In this document: one piece after another, positions 1 through 5,842 of the stretch
Position numbering within the stretch: the stretch's first letter is position 1
Layout: the number at the start of each line of letters is the position of its first letter
From: an uncultured Robiginitomaculum sp.
GTDB taxonomy: Bacteria > Pseudomonadota > Alphaproteobacteria > Caulobacterales > Maricaulaceae
DNA length: 5,974 nt
NCBI GenBank assembly: GCA_938003555.1
Contig: CALKXN010000201.1
Coordinates: 1 to 5,974 of the forward strand
Direction of reading: 5' to 3'
Notes under the pieces: model-generated
The model's input: the letters and a program-made list of their open reading frames with translations, nothing else
Databases searched by the model: none
What the model was told of the DNA's origin: nothing
Translations under genes and position numbers: made by a program

Positions 1-62
1 AATGGCCAAATTGGTATGAAGGCAATGAGTTCCGCGCCCTGCGTGATGAGATGCTGAAATAG
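1..62 (+). CDS. 3' end of an unidentified protein-coding gene (partial)
   Basis: Reading from base 3, the frame gives WPNWYEGNEFRALRDEMLK followed by a TAG stop at 60-62. The ending is charged and looks helical, as is usual for a protein C-terminus. A competing frame from base 1 stays open to a TGA at 55-57, but its peptide looks less natural. Nineteen residues are too few to name a family. The gene ends 20 bases before the fucosyltransferase start, so the two are probably co-transcribed and this may be another polysaccharide gene; that role is inferred from position only. Confidence 0.5.
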   Translation, partial: WPNWYEGNEFRALRDEMLK

Positions 63-82
63 CTGACACTTAAGTCATTCAA

Positions 83-1141
83 ATGAAAAAAATTCGGATT
101 AAATTTTCGGGGCGCATCGCACCCGATCAAAACCCGTCTTACTGGTTGGCCCTTTTTGAAAAGGGCCAACCCATAATAGATAATTGCGAATTCATTTTTG
201 ATCCGAATGAGACGGATTATGACTGGCTTGTCGTTTATGAAGACCTCATGTATTTTGAAGGGTCCCGCAGATCCAGCCGTATAGAGACGCTCGCCTGCCC
301 CCAATCGCACACCTTGCTCATCACGCAAGAACCCTCCGCAATCAAAATTTATGGGCCTAAATTTCTAGGCCAATATGGCCATGTGCTGAGCGCGCAGCCC
401 GCCGAAATCGTGGCCCACCCGCGCCATATTTTAGAGGTCGCTCCGGTCAGATGGTTTTATGGACGACCGCTGGACAAAACCAATCGGGTTTACACCCCGC
501 TGGATGATTTCATCGCAAGAGCGCCCATCCAGAAAACAAAAGAGGCCTCTACGGTCTGTTCTGACAAAACCATGACGCCAACGCTTAAAAAACGTTTTGA
601 CTTTACCAAACGTCTGGATGCCGAACTTGGCGATCAATTTGATTGGTTCGGTAGAGGCGTACGGCCAATAAATGAGAAGTCCGAAGCGATGGATGAATAC
701 CGTTATCACGTTGCCATTGAGAACCATATTTTTCCGCATTATTGGACAGAAAAAATCGCGGATAGTTTCCTCGCCTATTGCCTACCTTTTTACTACGGGC
801 CCGATAATATTTCCGAATATTTCCCCGAAGGAAGCTATATTCCGATTGATATAAATAAACCCGACGAAGCGATTGAAATCATTAAGAAAGCACTCGAAGA
901 CAATGTTTATGAAACACACCTGCCCAAAGTCATTGCAGCGAGAAATCTTGTCCTGGAGCGCTATAATCTCGTCAATGTGGTCGCGCGTCTCGTCAACCAA
1001 CACCATAATGAAACTCTAGAGCCCGCCGCCACGCCTCGCAAAATTATGGGCCGTCATGCCTTTCGAAAACATCATCCTTTCGCGGCCGCGTTCGACGTTA
1101 TTCACCGCGCGAAATGCCGCTTAAAATATGGGCGCAATTAG
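83..1141 (+). CDS. GT10 family alpha-1,3-fucosyltransferase-like glycosyltransferase
   Basis: A 352-residue protein whose C-terminal half carries the GT10 fucosyltransferase signature at residues 206-240: AIEN (211-214), YWTEK (220-224) and YYGP (237-240), then EYFP. N214, Y220, E223 and K224 have the same spacing as N240, Y246, E249 and K250, which I recall as donor-site residues of Helicobacter pylori FucT. E83 in TQEP is a candidate for its catalytic Glu. FGRG (189-192) is also typical. The family transfers fucose from GDP-fucose to GlcNAc or Glc in lipopolysaccharide or capsule; the acceptor cannot be read here. There is no signal peptide, so it is cytoplasmic, and the basic tail (about 318-352) could bind the inner membrane as in H. 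pylori FucT. An in-frame stop at 71-73 makes ATG 83 the only likely start, although no good Shine-Dalgarno precedes it. It sits 20 bases after the previous gene, suggesting an operon. Confidence 0.87.
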   Translation: MKKIRIKFSGRIAPDQNPSYWLALFEKGQPIIDNCEFIFDPNETDYDWLVVYEDLMYFEGSRRSSRIETLACPQSHTLLITQEPSAIKIYGPKFLGQYGHVLSAQPAEIVAHPRHILEVAPVRWFYGRPLDKTNRVYTPLDDFIARAPIQKTKEASTVCSDKTMTPTLKKRFDFTKRLDAELGDQFDWFGRGVRPINEKSEAMDEYRYHVAIENHIFPHYWTEKIADSFLAYCLPFYYGPDNISEYFPEGSYIPIDINKPDEAIEIIKKALEDNVYETHLPKVIAARNLVLERYNLVNVVARLVNQHHNETLEPAATPRKIMGRHAFRKHHPFAAAFDVIHRAKCRLKYGRN

Positions 1142-1169
1142 ACCCGCCAGCCCGCACAAAATTTTCCAA

Positions 1170-1215
1170 GAGAAGATTCACCCGATATTGGGGGAATAGG
1201 TCATGAGCTCGTTGC
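1170..1215 (+). repeat. Direct repeat copy A, upstream of the serine hydrolase
   Basis: This stretch matches 2653-2699 at 42 positions, with four transition mismatches (1172, 1181, 1210, 1213) and one single-base gap. The invariant core includes CGATATT, GGGGGAATAGGTCATGAGCT and a GATTC at 1175-1179. Weaker similarity (about 12 of 20) continues to 1235. It lies in the 196-bp gap after the fucosyltransferase, about 120 bases before the serine hydrolase start. It could be a duplicated promoter or leader region or a dispersed intergenic repeat. I see no transposon ends or strong terminator in the rest of the gap. Confidence 0.8.
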
Positions 1216-1610
1216 GAATAAAGAGAATTAGATGCTAAATAATTCAAAATTCTGGGCAAAATCTGGATAGAAAATTAACTACAGGCTGGGGCAATTTACC
1301 TATCGCCGCGCGCAAGATAGAGGGTATTGATAAAATTATGACACCCCGCAAACCCATTGCAAAAATAGTTAGCGTTTCTTTGATCGGCGTTTTACTTTGG
1401 CTCGGCTGGCCAATTTACGGATTTTTGTCACAACAATATGAGACTGCGCGGGCGCCGTGGGGATGGAGCGCGGCACCATCAGAACTACCGGAAGCCTCAA
1501 CATACGTCATAACAGGATATGTCGCGCCTGGCGGGGAAGCACTAGCGATACTCCAAAAGCGACGTGAAACTATAAATGCACCAAGCCTGTCTGCTGCCGT
1601 TGCAATCAAT

Positions 1611-1616
1611 GGAGAG
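1611..1616 (+). promoter_or_regulatory. Possible internal ribosome binding site for the downstream serine-hydrolase frame
   Basis: GGAGAG lies 5 bases before ATG 1622, a better-placed Shine-Dalgarno than that of the full-length start. It also encodes conserved residues (NGEIVW) in the first frame, so it may be fortuitous. Confidence 0.3.
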
Positions 1617-1621
1617 ATTGT

Positions 1622-2593
1622 ATGGGCGGCGCAACAGGGTGGGCAGATATCAAGGCCCAAACACCCGCCACGACGCAGACTTCATATCGAATTGGCTCCA
1701 CCAGCAAACCCGTAGGAATAACGGGACTGGCCAAACTGGTTGATGACAAAAAAGTTGATTTAGACGTCCCCCTATCAACCTATGCATCTGACCTTCCTAA
1801 CGCCGCATGGCAGGAGGTGACGCTTCGGCAATTGGCTTCGCACATGGCAGGCATAGCCGCTTATGAAGAGAACACGGACTGGGTCGGGTTTTATCAAAGC
1901 TTGGCGCTGCAGCGGCGCTTTGATCACCCCAAGGCAGCGCTTTCCGTATTTGATGGCTCGAAACGACTTTATCCGCCAGAGAGTAAATTTCACTATTCGG
2001 GGTATGATAATGTTTTGATGAGCGCAGTTCTCAGTGAGGCTACAGATATTCCCTATGACGATGTGATGGCGCAATATGTGTTTGATCCGCTCGGCCTTAC
2101 CTCAATTAAAGCCGATCACTTAACAACTACAGCTGATAAGGTCGCCGTTTCATATCAAATTAAAAACGCAAAGTTCAAACCGTGGCGATCTGTGGATTTA
2201 AGTCATAAACTTGCGGCGGGTGGTTATGTCGCCAACCCGTCAGAGCTTGCATTGCTCGGCGCGGCTTGGCTGGATGATGATTTCATATCGCCGTCAGTCC
2301 GGGAAACCTTTTGGACGCCTGCCACGCTCTCTACAGGCGATGTAAATGAACAGGATTACGCCTTAGGGTTTCGGCGCAAATCTTGGCCCATTGAAGGTGT
2401 TGGGGAAGTGGAACATCTAAATCATGGCGGCGTATCAAAGGGGGCGCAGTGCTGGCTGATGATTGTGCCTGAATATAATTTGGTTTTGGTCATTTCTACA
2501 AATCGAAGAACTGAGCAATTTTTTGACTTTGCGGATGTTTACGTTGATTTGCTCGAAGTTTTTATTCCCGCATCGCAAAAACAAAACCCTTAG
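1622..2593 (+). CDS. Downstream intact frame of the serine hydrolase (323 residues, possible truncated product)
   Basis: This is the open part of the frameshifted gene, listed separately because it could be translated on its own. It holds the three active-site regions of the class C beta-lactamase fold: STSK (residues 26-29, Ser26 the predicted nucleophile), Y125 in YSGYDN, and HGG (268-270). It lacks the membrane anchor and the first beta strand of the fold, so a product starting at ATG 1622 would stay in the cytoplasm and may fold poorly. At the YxN site the natural alignment gives Y-S-G, with Gly in place of Asn; Y128-D-N is an alternative register. The frame is open upstream to a TGA at 1565-1567, so the start is not forced. 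The more likely reading is that this is the body of a broken gene. Confidence 0.4.
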   Translation: MGGATGWADIKAQTPATTQTSYRIGSTSKPVGITGLAKLVDDKKVDLDVPLSTYASDLPNAAWQEVTLRQLASHMAGIAAYEENTDWVGFYQSLALQRRFDHPKAALSVFDGSKRLYPPESKFHYSGYDNVLMSAVLSEATDIPYDDVMAQYVFDPLGLTSIKADHLTTTADKVAVSYQIKNAKFKPWRSVDLSHKLAAGGYVANPSELALLGAAWLDDDFISPSVRETFWTPATLSTGDVNEQDYALGFRRKSWPIEGVGEVEHLNHGGVSKGAQCWLMIVPEYNLVLVISTNRRTEQFFDFADVYVDLLEVFIPASQKQNP

Positions 2594-2652
2594 CCCGAGA
2601 ACGCAAACTTCATCCATGTAAAGTCTAAATTAGGCATGCTAAATTCAATCGT

Positions 2653-2699
2653 GAAAAGATTCATCCGATATTAGGGGGAATAGGTCATGAGCTTGTCGC
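2653..2699 (+). repeat. Direct repeat copy B, upstream of the M1 peptidase
   Basis: Partner of the copy at 1170-1215, same orientation and 1483 bases downstream. It has one extra A (2673) before the GGGGG run. The conserved GATTC is at 2658-2662 and the conserved ATGAGC begins at 2687. Weaker similarity runs to about 2719. Only 61 bases separate this copy from the M1 start codon, against about 120 bases between copy A and its gene, so the distance to the gene is not conserved. Confidence 0.8.
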
Positions 2700-2746
2700 C
2701 TGTTGAGAGAATGAGGTGTCGAAATTTGCACCTTAAAGGCTACGGT

Positions 2747-2752
2747 AGGGGA
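2747..2752 (+). promoter_or_regulatory. Ribosome binding site of the M1 peptidase
   Basis: AGGGGA ends 8 bases before ATG 2761. This supports that start over the later in-frame ATG at 2779, which would still leave a usable signal peptide. Confidence 0.55.
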
Positions 2753-2760
2753 TAATATTT

Positions 2761-5274
2761 ATGAATCGGGACGACGACATGATTTCTTGGGCGAGAGCAG
2801 CACTTTTATCAGCCATGACTTTATTGGCTTCAATTTTAATCATTGGGTTTGCGCAAGCCGCATATGCTGATGGCCCGGCGGGTAATCCAAATGACCAAGC
2901 CGCAAAATTCCGCCAGCTTGGCCCGGAAAGTCTCCCGACGCCCAATATTTTCCGCACAGCTTCCGGCGCGCCCGGACCTGCTTATTGGCAGCAAAACGCT
3001 GACTATATCATCAATGTGACGCTGGATGATGAGAACAAGCGTATCATCGGCTCTGAAACTATTCGTTACACAAATAACTCCCCTGACCCGCTGCGTTATC
3101 TATGGGTATCGCTTGATCAGAACCGTTTCCAAGACGGCTCTACGGCCCGCATGAGCGAAACAGCCAGCACCTCCGGCACGCGCCGTAGCAGCGGCGGCTC
3201 CGGTGACAGCCTGTCCTTTAACGCCCTCGCCAGACAGCAAGCCCTCGCCGATGTCGATTACGGCGCAAAAATTCAAGCCGTCAAAGATAGCCGCGGCAAA
3301 AACTTATCTTATGTCATCAACGACACGATGATGCGCATCAACCTTCCCGCTACGCTTCCTCCGGGCGAGACTTTCACATTCGGTATTGATTGGGAACATG
3401 CCATGATCGACGAAGCCATTATTGGCGGACGCGGCGGTTATGAGCATTTTGCAGAGAACGATACCTATATCTATTTTCTCGCCCAGTGGTTCCCGCGCAT
3501 GGCGGCCTATACCGATTATACAGGTTGGCAGAATAAACAGTTCCTCGGCCGCGGTGAGTTCACGCTCGAATTTGGCGATTATGAAGTCAACATCACTGTA
3601 CCAGACGACCATGTCGTTTCCGCAACGGGCGTTTTGCAAAATGAACGCAAGGTTCTGTCTGCAAAGCATCGTCGCCGCCTAAATAAAGCTCGTAATGCCG
3701 ACAAACCGATGTTCATCATCACGCCCGAAGAAGCCAAAGAGAACGAGGACGGCGAGAAATCCCGTGATTTCGTGACATGGCAGTTCAAAGCCGAAAATGT
3801 TCGCGACTTTGCATGGTCCAGCTCTCGGAAATATATCTGGGACGCGCAAGGTTATCAGCAAGACAGTGATGAAAATCCATTTGTTATGGCGATGAGCTTC
3901 TACCCCAATGAAGCCGAGCCGATTTGGAGCATGTATTCAACACAGGCCGTCATTCACACTATGGATGTCTATAATCGCTTCGCCTTTGCCTATCCCTATC
4001 CCACTGCCCAAAGCGTAAATACGTGGGAGCGCGGCGGCATGGAATATCCGATGATTACCTTTAACGGATATCGCCCCTCAAAAGATGAAAAATCCGGTGA
4101 AGTGACCTATTCGCGCGGCATTAAATATGGCCTAATCGGCGTAATCATTCACGAAGTCGGCCAGATCTATTTCCCGATGGTCGTCAATTCAGACGAGCGC
4201 CGCTGGACATGGATGGATGAAGGGCTAAACAGCTTTTTGGAATATTTAGCAGAATATGAGTGGGAAGAAGGTTTCCCGATTTCCGGCGGCGTCAATAACC
4301 CGCTCGACGTGATCCCGCGCTATATGACGTCATCCAATCAAGTTCCGATCATGACGCAGTCTGACAGTATCTTGCAGTTCGGTCCCAACGCTTATTCCAA
4401 GCCTGCGGCTTCGCTGATGGTGCTTCGTGAAACCGTTATGGGCCGCGAACTCTTCGACCATGCCTTTAAAGAATACGCGACGCGCTGGAAATTCAAACGC
4501 CCAACGCCTGCTGACTTCTTCCGCACCATGGAAGATGCCTCTGCTGTAGACCTGGATTGGTTCTGGCGCGGTTGGTATTTCGGCACGGACCACGTCGATG
4601 TTGGTATTACATCTGTGCGTGAGTATAAAATCAGCACGCAAGATCCTGAGGTCGAAAACCCGATGCGGGCAGAGCGCGACGCGCTAAATTATCCTGAAAC
4701 GATTACGCAGCGCCGTAACCGCGAAGAAGGCATGACAACCCGTATTGAGCTTCACCCTGAAATTGGCGATTTCTACAATGAAAACGACAAATATACGGCG
4801 TCAAATAAAGACAAGAACAGCTTTAAGGGTTTTGTCAAAGGCCTCGATGATTGGGAGCGTAAAGCTTATGATCGCGCGATCGACGAAGACCAGCATGTCT
4901 ATTTCATCGACTTTGAAAATGTCGGCGGTCTAGTTACGCCTATCCCGCTCAAGATCAGCTATCAGAATGGCGAAGTTGAAGAGATGATGATTCCGGCCGA
5001 AATCTGGCGCCGCAGTCCTGAAAAAGTAAGCAAATTACTTATTCGTGACAAGCGCATTGCCAGCATCGAAGTCGATGCCCATCATCAAACGGCAGATGCT
5101 GATTTCTCAAATAACAGCTTCCCGCCGCAAATTGCGCAATCGCGTTTGCAGCTTTACAAAAGCTCGGGCAGTCGCCGCAACTTGATGGCAGACATGATGG
5201 TTGAGCTCAAAGGCGAAGACAAAGACGCGCCCAAGACATCGGACACAGAAGTTCCGATGACGCCTCAACAGTAA
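2761..5274 (+). CDS. Exported M1-family (gluzincin) metallopeptidase with His-to-Gln change in the zinc motif
   Basis: An 837-residue protein of the large secreted M1 aminopeptidase-like family. A signal peptide (hydrophobic about 13-34, likely cleavage AYA/DG after residue 36) sends it to the periplasm or cell surface. An N-terminal beta domain (about 75-340) contains a Ser/Gly-rich low-complexity loop (126-150). The catalytic domain has GGMEYP at 425-430, in the position of the GxMEN exopeptidase motif with Tyr for Asn. The zinc motif is HEVGQ at 464-468, then exactly 18 residues, then Glu487 in WMDEGLNSF. The first zinc His, catalytic Glu465 and zinc Glu487 are kept, but the second zinc His is Gln468 (CAG). 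Tyr545 in AYSKPA fits the catalytic Tyr. A region of about 620-837 follows and ends in an acidic, Pro-rich tail. Family members trim peptides from the N-terminus; whether this one is active is uncertain. The DUF6702 gene begins 49 bases downstream. Confidence 0.9.
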   Translation: MNRDDDMISWARAALLSAMTLLASILIIGFAQAAYADGPAGNPNDQAAKFRQLGPESLPTPNIFRTASGAPGPAYWQQNADYIINVTLDDENKRIIGSETIRYTNNSPDPLRYLWVSLDQNRFQDGSTARMSETASTSGTRRSSGGSGDSLSFNALARQQALADVDYGAKIQAVKDSRGKNLSYVINDTMMRINLPATLPPGETFTFGIDWEHAMIDEAIIGGRGGYEHFAENDTYIYFLAQWFPRMAAYTDYTGWQNKQFLGRGEFTLEFGDYEVNITVPDDHVVSATGVLQNERKVLSAKHRRRLNKARNADKPMFIITPEEAKENEDGEKSRDFVTWQFKAENVRDFAWSSSRKYIWDAQGYQQDSDENPFVMAMSFYPNEAEPIWSMYSTQAVIHTMDVYNRFAFAYPYPTAQSVNTWERGGMEYPMITFNGYRPSKDEKSGEVTYSRGIKYGLIGVIIHEVGQIYFPMVVNSDERRWTWMDEGLNSFLEYLAEYEWEEGFPISGGVNNPLDVIPRYMTSSNQVPIMTQSDSILQFGPNAYSKPAASLMVLRETVMGRELFDHAFKEYATRWKFKRPTPADFFRTMEDASAVDLDWFWRGWYFGTDHVDVGITSVREYKISTQDPEVENPMRAERDALNYPETITQRRNREEGMTTRIELHPEIGDFYNENDKYTASNKDKNSFKGFVKGLDDWERKAYDRAIDEDQHVYFIDFENVGGLVTPIPLKISYQNGEVEEMMIPAEIWRRSPEKVSKLLIRDKRIASIEVDAHHQTADADFSNNSFPPQIAQSRLQLYKSSGSRRNLMADMMVELKGEDKDAPKTSDTEVPMTPQQ

Positions 5275-5285
5275 GCTCATATTTG

Positions 5286-5314
5286 ATAAGGCGGCGTTCA
5301 TATCGCCGCCTTAT
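5286..5314 (+). terminator. Strong 11-bp hairpin between the M1 and DUF6702 genes
   Basis: ATAAGGCGGCG (5286-5296) pairs perfectly with CGCCGCCTTAT (5304-5314) around a 7-base loop. It starts 11 bases after the M1 stop. No T-run follows on either strand, so it is not a textbook intrinsic terminator. It may be a partial terminator or an mRNA-stabilising 3' structure. Its 3' arm ends only 9 bases before the next start codon. Confidence 0.6.
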
Positions 5315-5323
5315 ATTGACCCC

Positions 5324-5827
5324 ATGATATCACGACGCATATTTACTGGCTCCGCCCTCGCCGCCCTAACGCTTAGCGCGGCAGCGCCCGCTTACGCTCA
5401 CCGTCAAAAGCTTTCCTATGTCGATATTGAATGGCTTAAGGCGAGTAGCGAGATCGGTGTCACCCACCGCATTCATATGCATGACGCGGTCAAAGCGCTG
5501 GTCGCGAAAGGCAAACTCGACAGCCCCGCGCTGACGGATATGCGCAGTCAGGCCATTTTAGCGCTTTATATCCAAGAGCAATTTGCGATTTACGACAAAA
5601 ATGAGCGCCGCATTCAACTGAGTGTTCTCGGCGCGGAGATTCAAGGCTCTGATATTTTTATCTTCATGACAGGAAAATTAGACAGCCCGCCGAAAGGCCT
5701 CTCAATTTTCTGCGAAATTCTGCATGCAGCCTATCCGAGTCAAAGAAATCATGTCACAGTTACCTTACCGGGCGAGGTTCATACCGTCACATTTAAGGCA
5801 AAGGACCCCGTCAAAACCGTATTTTAA
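5324..5827 (+). CDS. DUF6702 family protein with Tat signal peptide
   Basis: A 167-residue exported protein. The N-terminus SRRIFTGS (residues 3-10) plus a hydrophobic stretch and AYA/HR is a good twin-arginine signal, predicting cleavage after Ala25 and a mature protein beginning HRQKLSY. I assign DUF6702 from recalled family features: AHRQ at the mature start, a THRIHMHDA segment (47-55), a central beta-rich part with LYIQEQF and LGAEI, and a C-terminal YPSQRNHVTV. The function is unknown. Family members frequently neighbour M1 peptidases, as here, so a joint periplasmic role is plausible. ATG 5324 is chosen because the Tat motif follows at once; there is no visible Shine-Dalgarno, and the upstream hairpin occupies that region. 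The mature N-terminal His together with His48, His51 and His53 could bind metal, which is speculation. Confidence 0.75.
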   Translation: MISRRIFTGSALAALTLSAAAPAYAHRQKLSYVDIEWLKASSEIGVTHRIHMHDAVKALVAKGKLDSPALTDMRSQAILALYIQEQFAIYDKNERRIQLSVLGAEIQGSDIFIFMTGKLDSPPKGLSIFCEILHAAYPSQRNHVTVTLPGEVHTVTFKAKDPVKTVF

Positions 5828-5832
5828 ACTTC

Positions 5833-5836
5833 GGAG
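5833..5836 (+). promoter_or_regulatory. Ribosome binding site deciding the GTG start of the GST gene
   Basis: GGAG lies 6 bases before GTG 5843. The overlapping ATG at 5841 reads ATG-TGT-TAA and stops at once, so GTG is the usable start. Confidence 0.6.
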
Positions 5837-5842
5837 ACTGAT

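Larger units (their letters stand above)
1338..2593 (+). pseudogene. LACTB/class C beta-lactamase-like serine hydrolase, frameshifted
   Basis: Two overlapping frames together encode one Beta-lactamase-fold (PF00144) protein. The first frame (from ATG 1338) gives an N-terminal membrane anchor or signal at about residues 9-30, then the opening strand ending INGEIVWAA. It then runs out of frame to a stop ending at 1715. The second frame continues the family sequence from ATGWAD onward with the nucleophile motif STSK (1697-1708), LASHMAGI, the YSGYDN region, and HGG near the C-terminus. Adding one base within 1625-1636 (the GCGGCGCA stretch) would give an uninterrupted protein of 418 residues. 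Relatives are penicillin-binding-protein-like esterases or peptidases, usually periplasmic; the substrate is unknown. The break is early, the downstream frame is free of further damage, and so the mutation is either recent or a sequence error. A repeat copy lies before and after the gene. The start ATG has an AGAGGG 13 bases upstream, rather distant for a Shine-Dalgarno. Confidence 0.8.

Noticed and set aside
431..1006. Minus-strand open frames (431-739, 782-1006) within the fucosyltransferase gene
   Set aside because: They are antisense to conserved GT10 sequence, with no recognisable protein features.
1142..1337. CtrA-type TTAA-N7-TTAA site in the gap before the serine hydrolase
   Set aside because: Only single TTAA-like words occur; no correctly spaced pair was found.
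1622..1645. Programmed -1 ribosomal frameshift in the serine hydrolase
   Set aside because: The switch region has no X XXY YYZ slippery heptamer, and I see no strong downstream stem. A mutation or sequence error is simpler.
2627..2645. AT-rich hairpin AAATTAG-loop-CTAAATT after the serine hydrolase
   Set aside because: It has a mismatch in a 7-bp AT-rich stem and no T-run, so it is too weak to call a terminator.
1170..2699. Composite transposon or insertion sequence bounded by the repeats
   Set aside because: No transposase, no terminal inverted repeats and no target-site duplications are visible. The repeats are direct and short.
2726..2758. Possible sigma70 promoter TTGCAC ... GATAAT just before the M1 start
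   Set aside because: The spacer is 19 bases, and the -10 would lie 4 bases before the ATG and overlap the Shine-Dalgarno, so it would need a leaderless mRNA.
3304..3669. Long minus-strand open frames inside the M1 gene (also 4330-4641 and others)
   Set aside because: They lie wholly inside a strongly supported + strand gene, resemble no family I know, and have no ribosome binding site. They are antisense shadows.
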